Origin: Cololabis saira
Taxonomy: Eukaryota > Chordata > Actinopteri > Beloniformes > Belonidae
Assembly: GCF_033807715.1 (NCBI RefSeq)
Contig: NC_084597.1
Location: 3,907,387-3,971,386 of the forward strand
Direction of reading: 5' to 3'
Length of the DNA stretch: 64,000 nucleotides
Both the position numbers and the translations under genes were made by a program. How positions within the stretch are numbered: the stretch's first letter is position 1; each line of letters begins with the position of its first letter. The notes below the pieces were generated by a model that did not search any database, was not told the origin of the DNA, and saw only the letters and a program-made list of their open reading frames with translations. Shown in pieces: positions 33,905-45,487 of this stretch.

Positions 33905-34347
33905 GTTACGGTTCGGGCTCTGAAGCGGCTGAAGAAATGGCATAAATTGCGCCAAAATTACGCAATTAATTCAGAATGTTCAAAATGGCCGACTTCCTGT
34001 TGGGTTTCGGCCATGGCGCCAAGAGACTTTTCTTTAAGTTGCGACATGATACAGGTGTGTACCGATTTCCGTGCATGTACGTCAAACCGTATTGTGGGGC
34101 TTGAGGCACAAAGTTTTCTAGGGGGCGCTGTTGAGCCATTAGGCCACACCCATTAATGCAAACCATTAAATATCAAATTTTCACCAGGCCTGGCTTGGTG
34201 CAAAATTTGGTGACTTTTGGGGCACGTTTAGGGGGAAAAAAGGCCCTCATTTCGTCAGAAAAAAAAAAGAAAGAAAGAAAGAAAGACAGAAAAAAAAATT
34301 CCTACAGATACAATAGGGCCTTCGCACTGTAAGTGCTCGGGCCCTAA
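33905..34347 (+). mobile_element. Repeat family A, copy 5 (5' truncated)
   Basis: Begins inside the element at GTTACGGTTCGGGC and ends with the hairpin GCACTGTAAGTGC and CCCTAA. Complementary ORF at 33966-34166. Short GAAA run at 34268-34284. Confidence 0.85.
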
Positions 34348-34442
34348 TAATAAAAAAAACCTTGCAAATATACATAAATAATATAATATTTAACAAAAAG
34401 TAAGGCAGAAGTAGATCAGTGACATAAGTGGTGAACCCTGAA

Positions 34443-35079
34443 CAGTGTTGCCAACTCCTCAGTAAGGAAAGTAGCTATTGTCCCAAAAGTCGCTAGAAGT
34501 CGCTAAATTACGCCATCGCATAATTTGCATAATTGGCAATTTGCATATAACTGTAATGGACGCTGTAGGAGAGAGGAATAAGGTCGTGGGAGAGACAAAA
34601 GTGAGTAAAAAACACCCTAAATATGTTTAGAAACTACAAATGTACAAAAATAATTTCAACATTAACAACATTTAATGATTTTAATGCTTTGTCTAGATCC
34701 ACATTACACACATCAGTTTTGTCCTGTATTGTTAAATGTTATAACAGCAAATTTAATCAAAAGATTGTTATGTAGGGTGAAATTTCTAGCTATACAACCA
34801 ACCCTCCTCCTTTATCCGGGCTTGGGACCGGCAAAGTGACCCAAAAGAAAAAAGAAACGTTTACATTTACATCCCGCTCTGCAAGCCAGCGGCGGCTTTA
34901 GCAAGCGCATTTCATTTGCAGTCTGGACGTGGAGTGGTGAGGGTCTCCTCTCTGCTCTGCTCTGCCCACCAGATAAGTCTCCAATAACACCAGAAAAAGT
35001 CGCTAGATTTGTTGCTAGTCGCTTTTTTGAAAAAAAAGTCGCTATAGGGGTCTGAAAAGTCGCTAAATTGGCAACACTG
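34443..35079 (-). mobile_element. hAT-type MITE D1
   Basis: Termini CAGTGTTGCCAACTCC and AATTGGCAACACTG. Flanks GAACCCTG (two bases before the start) and GAACCATG resemble an aged 8-bp duplication. By eye over 90% similar to D2 (44848-45479) in inverted orientation. Subterminal AGTCGCTA/TAGCGACT repeats. Confidence 0.88.
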
Positions 35080-35929
35080 GAACCATGTCCCATCATGCCT
35101 TTCCAAGCCCCTCCCCCCCTGAACCCCTGCCCTACATGTGGACAAATTAAAGTTGATGGACGGACAAACAATTGCTGATCCCATCAAGCAGAGAAATGAA
35201 TTTGTATCTCTAATTATGATATAAAATATTCAAGTATAACTAAATGGTACAAGTGCTTAAACTCTGACATGTTTTGGGTTTTATCCTCCATGATTTCACT
35301 ATTAATATTCAGAATCGTATCAACATGTGCCAGAAATATAGCTGTAAACTGTTCCTGCTCTACAATGTGTCCTTATTTTGTAGCTCACTGTCGATGATTA
35401 CTACCCCGTTTCAAAGTAAACGGAAAAACCTGGGCTAATTAATCAAGAGGCGTGCTGTAATCCTATTTACAGTACATCAGAGGCGAGTGTACGGCCGCCC
35501 TGGGAGCCGCCGCTCCGCAGGCAACTTTTCAACATTTAGATTTATGCAGCCGTGTGGAAAATATTCAATTCATATGATACACATTAGAAAAACTCTGCAC
35601 TTTTACAGTTTAGGGCTTCTGTGTTCGACACATGAATATGAATATTGTATATCAGAAACAGCCAGAAGTTTTGAAGCAACCAGGTGAGGAGTGTTTCCTG
35701 TGTGCAGCCGTGCCTGTCCTACTTTCATGCATTAATGCACATGCTGGTACGAGGAAGTCATTAGACATTTTTACTGTTTCATTGCCACATTAAGGTGGAA
35801 GGCATTAATTATTCATATTAACAGCATGAGCAACATTAAAAATAGTACTGCTCTACATGCAGGTTTCTGCAGCCGTTAAGGTGCAACTAAGTCCCAGTCA
35901 GGAAAGGTCGACAACATTAAAAAAAAAAG
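35080..35929. other. No recognised feature
   Basis: Single-copy-looking intronic sequence. Confidence 0.4.
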
Positions 35930-36542
35930 GATTGTAGTTCTTTACATCGTGTAATGCCTGTGACTTATTTCTCCAGCATATGGAGTATCAGGATCAGTAT
36001 CAGCAGGAGGAAAAATATTTGAGAGGAAAAGATTTTTTTTTATTGTGCACTTGAAGTACAATTTCGAGACAAAGCCGAAATGTTGAGAAAAAAGTTGAAA
36101 TGTCGAGATTAATGTTGAAATATAATTTCGAGAAAAAAGTCGAAATGTCGAGATTAATGTCAAAATATATTTTTGAAAAAAAAGTTGCAATGTCGAGATT
36201 AATGTTGAAATACAATTTCAAGAATAAAGTCGAAATTTCGCCTTTTTTCTCAACATTTCAACTTTTTTCTCGACATTTTGACTTTTTTCTCGACATTTCG
36301 GCTTTGTCTCAAAATTGTACTTCAACATTAATCTCAACATTTCAACTTTTTTTCTCAACATTTCAACTTTATTCACGAAATTTTGACTTTTTTCTCAAAA
36401 TTCTACTTCAACATTAATCTCAACATTTTGACTTTTTTCTAAAAGTGCATAATGAAAAAAAAATCTTCCTCCTCTAAAATATTATTTTTATTTTTCTCCT
36501 GCCTGGCCCTAATACTCTTCCGTACCAGGAAATGCAGCGATG
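35930..36542 (-). repeat. Foldback repeat N2
   Basis: Inverted copy of N1 (10082-10693), including both outer flanks (CTACATCG.. side first, CCAGGAAATGC side last). The internal units GAAATGTCGAGATTAATGTT switch to the complementary CTCGACATTTCG orientation near 36237. Confidence 0.88.
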
Positions 36543-36799
36543 ATCACATGTCTTGGAAAAGTATAATAAAATAAACCACAGCTCCAAGATCATGATTGTC
36601 TTTTTTTTTTGTTTATTGTTGGCTTTATCTCGAACAATTCACAAAACAACAACAATTCACCATCAAATTAAAAGATCAAGGCATAATGAAACTAGCCTCC
36701 TACAATATCCTAAACTCCAAAATGTAATTTCCAGTCACTTCTTTGCTGATCCATGACCAGCGTTACATTTGGATCATATATGATGGATCACATAAGGAA

Positions 36800-37305
36800 C
36801 AGAATAATAATCAAAGAAATACATACAGAAGGTAAATTGAGTTCTTTATTTTTATATTTGTCAAGAATAGTTTTCTTGTATGTGTTTTTAAACTGTATAG
36901 AGTTAGTGCTTCGTTTGATTTCTTCATCAAGACCATAATTCCACAAAGTTCCACAGAGTCCTGTACTGAACTAACTCTACGTACACAAGGTGGTTCAAAT
37001 GTAGTTTTCCTCTGAGATGATTTTTCCTTCTCTATCTTGAAACATTTTCTTAATGTTTTCAGGCAGTGCATTATTTCTTGCTTTGAACATTATTATTGCT
37101 ATTCTAATTTTCACTAAGTCCATGAATTTGAAAATCTGTAATTTAAGGAATAGCCTTAATTTAATGTATTTTAAAGCTGTGCAGGGTTCAGTTTTGCAGT
37201 GTGTGGCTTGATTGTGACCAGATCTGCAGAGGTGAAAAACTATCCAAGAGAAATAAAAGTTCAGGAAGAAGAAAAAACTATAATCATCGGGAGAAGAATA
37301 CAAAC
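36800..37305 (-). pseudogene. LINE ORF2 C-terminal fragment
   Basis: Minus-strand frames read LQIFKFMDLVKIRIAIIMFK, ARNNALPENIKKMFQDREGK and then, after shifts, YGLDEEIKRSTNSIQFKNTY followed by KKTILDKYKNK. This matches the region after the RT domain in fish LINEs (LK..DL.K...A..M..A....LP.NI...F). Several frameshifts. Confidence 0.8.
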
Positions 37306-38304
37306 TAAACCCAGGATTTCAAGAGGTTTTTTTTTCCTCAGGTTCAAAGCGGTGATTACACAGTTGAAGCACCACGCTGCTTGCTTCAATGCATGTAATT
37401 TTAGTTAAATTATACAGCATGGTATAATACGAAATCATGCTTTTTGTGAACTTTGGGCTACTTTATCACAAAAAGCACAAAAAAGAACGTGAAGGTACTA
37501 TAGATGACGAGTATTTCAGCCCCGATGTTACACTTGCTGACAAAACAAATCACTTGGAGTCAACTAAAATCAATATCCAGTTAACTTGAAAATCTAACTT
37601 GCCCCCGAGGATATTTCTTCTGAAGCAGAATCAACGTCTCTTCAGTCAGTCAGAATTTATTCTTCTTTGTTTTTGTCCATCTCTGGATATTTATTTGACA
37701 TCTGAAAACAAAGGCAGCGGCGCGCGTTCACTCGTGTGTGTGCTGCCGATGTTATTATCCCGCACCATGAATATGGATGAGGACACCGCTGGATTTAGTA
37801 ATGGCTTAAAAGTGAGAAACACACAAAAACACAAACAGACAAAGAGACGAGTGAATAAATCTGGGCGTCTGAAGTGACTGCAGACTAAACAAACATTAGT
37901 TTTACTGCTTTTAGACACTTTTTGTTCAAGAACTTTTGCAGCACAGCAGGAAGGGAGACCTTAAAGGTAGGGTATGTGATTCTGCGCAATTTAAAAGCTT
38001 AATGAGTGAATGTCTCCTAACCATCTGTTATACAAGAACAGAAAGTCTACGCGTGGGAGGAACTAACTCTTTGTGTTTTGTTTCAAATATCAACAAAAAA
38101 TAAAGCTTTTCCTTAAACATTAATCCCCTACTCTTATTGTTTCCTCATCTGTAAAAGCCATTAAATCAAGACTAACTGGTCTGTTTCCTTCAGAACCGAC
38201 TCTTCATCCAAACGGGTCTCAGAGATGTCGCTTCAGGATCTGGTCAGTGAGTCCAGACCGATGGAGAGGTGGAGATATCCATGTATTTCCAGTGTTACAT
38301 GGCT
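37306..38304. other. No recognised feature
   Basis: Single-copy-looking intronic sequence. Confidence 0.4.
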
Positions 38305-39786
38305 GCAAACGTCAGTTACATCTCTGCAAACGTCAGTTACGTCTCTGCAAACGTCAGTTACGTCTCTGCAAACGTCAGTTACGTCTCTGCAAACGTCAGT
38401 TACGTCTCTGCAAACGTCAGTTACGTCTCTGCTAACGTCAGTTACGTCTCTGCAAACGTCAGTTACGTCTCTGTAAACGTCAGTTACGTCTCTGCAAACG
38501 TTAGTTACGTCACTGCAAACGTCAGTTACGTCTCTGCAAACGTCAGTTACGTCTCTGCAGACGTGAGTTACTTCTCTGCAAACGTCAGTTACTTCTCTGC
38601 AAACGTCAGTTACATTTCTGCAAAAGTCAGTTACGTCTCTGCAAACGTCATTACGTCGCTGCAAACGTCCGTTACGTCACTGCAAATGTCATTACGTTAC
38701 TGCAAACGTCAGTTACGTCACTGCAAATGTCAGCTACGTCGCTGCAAACGTCAGTTACGTCTCTGCAAACATCAGTTACGTTGCTGCAAATGTCAGTTAC
38801 GTCACTGCAAACATCAGTTACATCTCTGCAAACATCAGTTACGTCTCTGCAAACATCAGTTACGTCTCTGCAAACATCAGTTACGTCACTGCAAACGTCA
38901 GTTACGTCACTGCAAACATCAGTTACGTCACTGCAAACATCAGTTACGTCTCTGCAAACGTCAGTTACGTCTCTGCAAACGTCAGTTGCGTCGCTGCAAA
39001 CGTCAGTTACGTCACTGCAAACATCAGTTACGTCCCTGCAAACGTCAGTTGCGTCGCTGCAAACATCAGTTACGTCTCTGCAAACATCCGTTACGTCTCT
39101 GTAAATGTCAGTTACGTCACTGCAAACGTCAGTTACGTCTCTGCAAACATCAGTTACGTCACTGCAAACATCAGTTACGTCTCTGTAAATGTCAGTTACG
39201 TCTCTGCAAACGTCAGTTACGTCACTGCAAACATCAGTTACGTCACTGCAAACGTCAGTTACGTCTCTGCAAACATCCGTTACGTCTCTGTAAATGTCAG
39301 TTACGTCACTGCAAACGTCAGTTACGTCTCTGCAAACGTCAGTTACGTCTCTGCAAACATCCGTTACGTCTCTGTAAATGTCAGTTACGTCACTGCAAAC
39401 GTCAGTTACGTCTCTGCTAACGTCAGTTACGTCTCTGCAAACGTCAGTTGCGTCGCTGCAAACATCAGTTACGTCACTGCAAACGTCAGTTACGTCTCTG
39501 CAAACATCCGTTACGTCTCTGTAAATGTCAGTTACGTCACTGCAAACGTCAGTTACGTCTCTGCAAACGTCAGTTACGTCTCTGCAAACATCAGTTACGT
39601 CTCTGCAAACGTCAGTTACGTCTCTGCAAACGTCAGTTACGTCTCTGCAAACGTCAGTTACGTCACTGCAAACATCAGTTACGTCTCTGCAAACGTCAGT
39701 TACGTCTCTGCAAACATCAGTTACGTCTCTGCAAACGTCAGTTACGTCTCTGCAAACGTCAGTTACGTCTCTGCAAACGTCAGTTA
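38305..39786 (-). repeat. 21-bp satellite array P2
   Basis: About 70 tandem copies of TCTGCAAACGTCAGTTACG, the exact complement of the P1 unit. Variants include AACATCAGTTACG, TCTGTAAATGTC and CAGTTGCGTCGCTG. All reading frames stay open for long distances because the unit is 7 codons. Ends at GTTATCCATCCATTCATCC. Confidence 0.97.
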
Positions 39787-39789
39787 TCC

Positions 39790-39890
39790 ATCCATTCATC
39801 CATCCATCTCTGACCCTCTGATTCCTTTTGTGTTTTGCATAAATGCAGTTAGTAAAACGTATAAACTTCTATTTACTGAACCTCAATTCA
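39790..39890 (+). repeat. Unoccupied paralogue of the G2 insertion site
   Basis: CCATCTCTGACCCTCTGATT, CCTTTTGTGTTTTGCATAAA and TGCAGTTAGTAA also occur at 46160-46198 joined to 47115-47165, where element G2 interrupts them. Here the target GTTTTGCA is single copy. Confidence 0.85.
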
Positions 39891-40470
39891 TTATAAACAC
39901 TGAGAAAAAATACTTTTTAACATTTGCCACAAAAAGCACAGTAACTTCTCTCACTATTAAATATAAATATACAGTCCTCCTGCTTCCTGGACAGAATGTT
40001 ATTTAGTGAATTATATATTTGCTGGATTGGAAGTAGAATTGTTCAGCTAATATGTTTACCTTCACCAACCAAACAAACCATGCTGGATTTATTGTACCAA
40101 AGGAAATTATTCTGCTCTTGGCTTTCTCTTTTTTTTTGCATTAAACAGCAAATGTACAACAGAGGAAGAGTGAAGCTGGTGCTTCAGGCCTCTTAACAGA
40201 GGAATTATGGCTCAATTTTAATCAACCTTAAATATTCATATCTGCAGTGGGGTGTTTAAAACCGGCTCTGGCAAACAGTTCAGTGCATGAATCGTGACAA
40301 CATTGTGCCCTGAAAGAGTAATCGGTGCCAGTAATCTGAGGCCCGGCTGCAGACACGCCACCTCCACAGTCTCTGGACACGACTGCACTGTCCGGGTTCC
40401 CTTTTATGTTTCCCGCTATGTGAGCAGAGCCCGGGTTGTTTTTATTTTTGTTTTGAAAGTTGTCTAAAGC
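39891..40470. other. No recognised feature
   Basis: Single-copy-looking intronic sequence. Confidence 0.4.
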
Positions 40471-41009
40471 AGTGGTTCCCAACCTCTTTTCCTTGTTTCC
40501 CCCCTACTTGTGTCTAAGACCAGCCGGGCCCCCCGACCCGTACGTACTGGCGCCAAAAGAGTAAAGTTATTCGTTACAAATCTTTAATTGAAAAAATGAA
40601 CATTAATTATGTTTTTTTGATACATTTCTCTTTGGTTTACCCTGTACTTTGTTTTTCTCACCTTCATTTTGGTATAAAAGGTATAAAATACGCACAAAAA
40701 ATCAAGGACATAAAAATATTTCTGAAAAATGTCTCTTTTAATATGAGCGCAAACATTTTTAAAATTTTTCCTTTAACAATCGGAGTAGTAGTATGATTAA
40801 ATGTTGAATAATGATATAATAATAAGTTATTAAGTTTTTATCCTGCTAAATAACTTAGAAATATATTTTGGTCATTTTAAAATACTATGTGGGTTTATAC
40901 AGACTTGGATTACTGTATTCCATTAGGTGTTTTATTATGATTTTTTATTTATTTAACATGTGTAAATATAAGTTTTACAACTGCATATCCTCAAAGCAGA
41001 CAAAGTTTT
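40471..41009 (+). mobile_element. hAT-type left terminus and AT-rich interior
   Basis: CAGTGGTTCCCAACCTCTTT is a classic hAT terminus, followed by CCCCCGACCCG-rich subterminal sequence. No matching right end occurs before the LTR element. It may be the 5' end of the hAT whose transposase remnant and 3' end follow at 41361-43413: the flanking 8-mers GTCTAAAG and CTCTATAC share 5 of 8 bases. The two termini differ, so this is tentative. Confidence 0.5.
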
Positions 41010-41127
41010 CGCGCCCCCCCAGAGATCTCTGGCGACCTGCAAGGTCCGCCATGGCATGGGCGAGCGCTTCCAGGGCCCGCTCCGTGCCTCCCTTCTCCAT
41101 CCCGTCGGGCCCCACGTTGGGCGCCAG
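41010..41127 (-). mobile_element. Retrotransposon leader and start of gag
   Basis: Next to the LTR on the minus strand, after one base, is TGGCGCCCAACGTGGGGC (41109-41126), the complement of the 3' end of tRNA-Lys as used for priming. A frame beginning MEKGGTERALEALAHAMADL follows, then sequence homology to the element ends near 41010. A 5' fragment of a gypsy-like element. Confidence 0.8.
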
Positions 41128-41360
41128 TGTAGCACGGCGAGTGCTACGGGGGCCCGACCGACAGGATGGAAAGGACAGAGTTTAGTGCAGAACCCTTTAT
41201 TTTCCTCCACAACACCGCCACACGTGCACAAGCACCTTTCTCCCCACGACCCCTTGCTGCTGTCCAGCCCTGCCTTATCAAGGCCGGCAGGGTGGAGAGG
41301 TTGATGGGCCACACCTGTGACCCATCACCTGAGTGGCTGCAGCTCCTCCACCCTGCCACA
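41128..41360 (-). mobile_element. LTR of a gypsy-like retrotransposon (5' LTR of a truncated copy)
   Basis: Minus strand: begins TGTGGCAGGGTGGAGGAGCT and ends GCACTCGCCGTGCTACA. Has AATAAAGGGTT. Shares the family of the solo LTR at 28622-28877. It abuts the hAT transposase remnant at 41361. Confidence 0.9.
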
Positions 41361-42696
41361 ATCAGTTTCCATTGCATCATTCATCAAGAGGCACTGGTCT
41401 CAAAACTCAAAAATAATGAATATCAAAACGTGATGGAGACGGTTGTGCGTGCGGTAAATTTCATCGTATCCAAAGCACTAAACCACAGACAATTCTGACA
41501 GTTAATAGAGGACTATGACACAGAGTACGGTGATTTAGGGATGCACAGCGAGGTGAGATGGTTGTCCCGCGGGAAAGTGCTTGAACGGTTCCTGAGCCTC
41601 CTCCCTGAGATTCGCACTTTCCTGGAGAGCAAGGGGAAACACTGGCCAGTAGGGATGGGCGGTATGGACTAAAAAATGTATCACGATAATTTCTGGCATT
41701 TATCCCGATAACGATAAAAATGACGAAAAAAAAATACAAATTCAACTCCACCTTTGTAACTATAAATCTATCTCCACATTCAGTCTTTGGAGCCAAATCA
41801 CTGCTGTAAAAGAATATTAAATACTACTAAACTACACCAATTACATTGAATTAATAAAAAACAATTAAATGAGTTACACCTGTACTGCAAAACTGGAATG
41901 CCTGACAAATTCTTACCGTGTGGAATTTTTTTGACGGTTTATCGTGAACGGTAAAATATCACCAATTCCTACTGGCCAGAGTTGGAAGACCCGAAGTGGA
42001 TTATTCAGCTAGCCTTCCTGACTGACTCACCACTCACCTGAATGTTCTGAACATGCAGCTTCAAGGGAGAGATAAGATGCCAAGTAACATGCTGAATGCA
42101 ATCAGAGTATTTATGAACAAAAGCACTGACAGAGAATTAAATCACTTCCCAAAACTCAGAGCTGTCACCACCAATGACCCATCTTTGCTGCCGCACTTCA
42201 GCTACAGAGGATTTGTGGACGTTTTGAAAGAGCTGAGGAGAGAATTTGAGTCCAGATTGAGTGATGTGAATGAGCACAAGGAGTTTTTTAACTTCATTGA
42301 AAACCCCTTCCATGTGGATGTCTCCTCTGTCACTCCAACTATCACACAGCTTTGCCCTTCTCATCGTGCTGTACTGGAGAGTGAAATTATTGAGTTGCAG
42401 ACAAATGACATTCTCAAAGCTGAGCTCAGAGCAGATGTTGGCCACTTCTGGAGTTTGGTGTCTGAAGAAGATTCCCCCACTCTGAAACCACTTGTGCAGA
42501 AAGTCATGTCCTTCTTTGTGAGCACATACACATGTGAGTTCACATTTTCAACCATGAACACCATCAAAAGGAAACAGAGACACGGCTCACCAATGCACAC
42601 CTTGAATGCCTCACAAGGATTTCAACAACAAACTACAAATACAACATCCATAAAGTCAAGGGGATGCATGCCTGCTTTCACTCATCCCAGTATTAA
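41361..42696 (+). pseudogene. hAT transposase pseudogene (GTF2IRD2/ZBED-like), interrupted by MITE B2
   Basis: First part (41361-41649) reads FHCIIHQEALVSKLKNNEYQ, NVMETVVRAVNFIVSKALNH and GMHSEVRWLSRGKVLERFLS. Element B2 then intervenes, and the frame resumes ELEDPKWIIQLAFLTD. After a frameshift near 42028 it continues THLNVLNMQLQGRDKMP and LRAVTTNDPSLLPHFSYRGF to FTFSTMNTIKRKQ. After another shift near 42582 it reads RLTNAHLECLTRISTTNYKY and ends at TAA (42694-42696). The HxxH-type IHQEAL and the C-terminal dimerisation region (FSTMN..K...R..L.N.HL) are hAT features. The N-terminal BED and catalytic start are missing because of the LTR junction. Inactive: at least one stop and two frameshifts. 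Confidence 0.88.
41650..41971 (+). mobile_element. hAT-type MITE B2
   Basis: Termini TAGGGATGGGCGGTATGG and ATCACCAATTCCTA. Perfect 8-bp duplication CTGGCCAG (41642-41649 and 41972-41979) inside transposase coding sequence. The only B copy here without an internal microsatellite, so it approximates the ancestral structure (322 bp). Confidence 0.95.
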
Positions 42697-42774
42697 GGTA
42701 AGTATTTTTACATCAGGATTGCATTGGCTGCATTATAAATTGTATGCTGTGTGGTGACAATTAGTAGATATATA

Positions 42775-43308
42775 CCGTATTGGCCTGAATATAAGACGGT
42801 GTTTTTTGTAATGAAATAAGACAGAAAAAGTGTGGGTCGTCTTACATTCGGGGTCTAGACGTTATATCCATTCACAACGCTAGATGGCGCCAGATATCTT
42901 TAAAGCGAATGCTGAACTTAACTCCCCAGGCCAAAGCCAACCCCTGTCACGAAGAAGAAAAATAAAAAATAGTATAAGAAAGAAAAGAGAAGAAAATAAG
43001 AGAAGAGATAACAGAAAGTGGAGAAACATAGTTTCTCCAATCTGGAGAAAAGAGGGTGGAAGTTCGGCAGGTTAACCGGCAGCTGAGGAGAAGTTATGAT
43101 GCAAACTTCAAGATAATGATTTCAAATAGTGAAAATAACAGGCTTTTTCTCTCCAATATATTGTTATAATCATTTGTTTCAGATGTAATGTAATTATTTT
43201 CTGTATAAAAATTGAATTTGGTGTTCAAAAAAGTCTTTCTTAAAACTTGAGTCTTGAAAAAGAGGGTCGTCTTATAATCAGGGTCGTCTTATATTCGGGA
43301 CAATACGG
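42775..43308 (+). mobile_element. TIR MITE with TA target duplication
   Basis: Left end CCGTATTGGCCTGAATATAA, right end complemented CCGTATTGTCCCGAATATAA, flanked by TA on both sides, as in Tc1/mariner-type insertion. GTCGTCTTA-type repeats lie near both ends. It sits between the transposase stop and the presumed hAT 3' end. Confidence 0.8.
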
Positions 43309-43310
43309 TA

Positions 43311-43413
43311 TGTGCTTGGTTGTGGTGGCTTTTGGTGTTCTGCCGTAAAATTGGCTCTCCTATTGACTTTGCCCTGCCAGTGTGGCTCTCCTGAAAGAAA
43401 TAGTGAGGATCAC
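43311..43413 (+). mobile_element. 3' terminus of the hAT carrying the transposase remnant
   Basis: Ends TGTGGCTCTCCTGAAAGAAA and TAGTGAGGATCACTG; the complement (CAGTGATCCTCACT) is a hAT-like terminus. Its position shortly after the transposase stop fits the same element. Confidence 0.6.
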
Positions 43414-43422
43414 TGCTCTATA

Positions 43423-43423
43423 C

Positions 43424-43454
<31 letters not shown>
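43423..43454. repeat. (GT)n microsatellite
   Basis: About 16 units, directly downstream of the donor of astn1 exon 43468-43605. Confidence 0.95.
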
Positions 43455-43456
<2 letters not shown>

Positions 43457-43467
43457 GTCAGACTGAC

Positions 43468-43605
43468 CTGACCTCTCCTGGATCTTCGATAACCAACACA
43501 TCTGTCTTGCAGCTGGCGATGGGGTTGATTGACAGCTCCACCGGCGGCACCACAAAGCTCTTGCTAACCGGGAGCCACAGCCCTTGTCCCAGACTGTAAA
43601 ACGAC
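43468..43605 (-). CDS. astn1: Astrotactin exon between the EGF-like modules (best match astn1)
   Basis: Third of the four exons. The acceptor on the minus strand is CGTTCCCCGGTAG. The donor is GTCAG|GTCAGT; a second GT lies 5 bp upstream, but only the chosen one restores frame with the next exon. It encodes 45 full codons beginning [19 protein letters not shown], then [18 protein letters not shown], and ending VIEDPGEV. The core [16 protein letters not shown] is a hallmark astrotactin segment as I recall the family. Entry phase is one base (AG|G = Arg) and exit phase is two bases (AG|G = Arg), matching both neighbours. A (GT)n tract starts about 14 bp past the donor. The next intron is 32.6 kb and carries most of the repeats in the window. 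Confidence 0.93.
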
Positions 43606-43782
43606 CTACCGGGGAACGACAAGACAGGAAGAGGGTTTTAGTCCCGTCACACCGTCACAGGTGGCACAGACACGTGACATTCGTACAACCTCATATACTG
43701 AGATGTACGAGCCGGTGACGGACAGGTGACCCCCCCCCCCCCCCTTCTGTTGTTGGAGACTTCATATTGTTGTTGTGGTGTT

Positions 43783-44541
43783 TAGGGCTGGGGATCGATT
43801 AAAATGTCAAGAATCGATTCGATTCCGATTCTTAAGATTCAGAATCGAATATCAAGATTTGATTCGATCCAATTCCGATATTGATTTGGGTTAGTGTTAT
43901 TAAAACTGTTTCTTGAGCTGTTGCATGAATTATATGACTGTAGTTCTGCAACATATTACTACTAGTATTATATTGAGATTAAACAGCAAGTATTGCAGCT
44001 AATGATGCTGTAAGGACCAATCACCTCCCAGAATGCTGATAGAACTACTTTCAGAAACATAATGGGTCAGAATTACCAAACAGATCCAGGGAGGAAACAG
44101 AGACGGATGAAATCAGTTTTATTTTTTCCCACATTCCGTTTTTATTTGTTCCATTTTCGGTCTATTTTGGTTTTTAATTTTTGAGCATTTGGTTTTTAGC
44201 ATTTTATGCAAATGTAACCCCAAGACAGTATATAAAGTAATGAAATATAGACAATTTATGCAATTATAACCTAACACTTTAATGTTTTCATACCTTTAAA
44301 CATATTTAAAGACAAAAACATGGCACCAGTTATTCTCCTGTCCAACAAAATATTCCTTTTTTGGGGATAAACAAAAACATAACCAAAACTTGTAATGTAA
44401 TGATGAAAAAAAAAAAAATAAATTCAATAAAAAAAAAAAAACACACAAAAAAATCGATCTTTAGATATATGTATCGATTTTTGGGAATGAATATGAGAAT
44501 CGATTTAGAATTGGGAAATCGATTTTTTCAACACAGGCCTA
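43783..44541 (+). mobile_element. hAT-type MITE C1
   Basis: Termini TAGGGCTGGGGATCGATTAA and CAACACAGGCCTA. 8-bp duplication GTGGTGTT/GTAGTGTT (7 of 8). Subterminal AATCGATT-rich repeats in both arms. Non-coding. Confidence 0.9.
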
Positions 44542-44602
44542 GTAGTGTTACTAACCACGTTTGTCTTTTGTTGTTGATACCTACCTGCTGTTTTGGGCAT
44601 CT

Positions 44603-44767
<165 letters not shown>

Positions 44768-44847
44768 CGTCCGTCCGTCCATCCATCCAACTCTTTTAAC
44801 TCTTGGGGGCCCCCTAGTGATCACGGGAACCTAAGCAGCCGCTTAGC

Positions 44848-45479
44848 AGTGTTGCCAACTTAGCGACTTTGTCGCTAGATTTAGCGACTTTTCAGACCCC
44901 TATAGCGACTTTTTTTTCAAAAAAGCGATTAGCGACAAATCTAGCGACTTTTTCTGGTGTTATTGGAGACTTATCTGGTGGGCAGAGCAGAGCAGAGAGG
45001 AGACCCTCACCACTCCGCGTCCAGACTGCAAATGAAATCCGCTTGCGCAAAGCCGCCGCTGGCTTGCAGACCGGGATGTAAATGTAAACGTTTCTTTTTT
45101 CTTTTGGGTCACTTTGCCGGTCCCAAGCCCGGATAAAGGAGGAGGGTTGGTTGTAGAGCTACATAACAATCTTTTGATTAAATTTGCTGTTATAACATTT
45201 AACAATACAGGACAAAACTGATGTGTGTAATGTGGATCTAGACAAAGCATTACAATCATTAAAAGTTATTTGTATATATTATTTTTATATTATTTATGTA
45301 CATTTGTAGTTCTAAACATATTTAGGGTGTTTTTTACTCACTTTTGTCTCTACAGCGTCCATTACAGTTATATGCAAATTGCCAATTATGCAAATTAGGC
45401 GATGACGTCATTAAGCGACTTCTAGCGACTTTTGGGACAGCCAATAGCTACTTTCCTTACTGAGGAGTTGGCAACACTG
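44848..45479 (+). mobile_element. hAT-type MITE D2
   Basis: Termini CAGTGTTGCCAACTTAGCG and GAGTTGGCAACACTG. Perfect 8-bp duplication CCGCTTAG (44840-44847 and 45480-45487). Inverted relative to D1. Confidence 0.95.
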
Positions 45480-45487
45480 CCGCTTAG

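Noticed and set aside
38269..39799. Open frames of 375-383 codons in array P2
   Set aside because: Same satellite by-product. Frames on both strands and several phases are open simultaneously.
42884..43075. Basic 63-codon frame (RRRKIKNSIRKKREENKRR)
   Set aside because: Lies inside a TA-target MITE and is purine-rich sequence with no domain.
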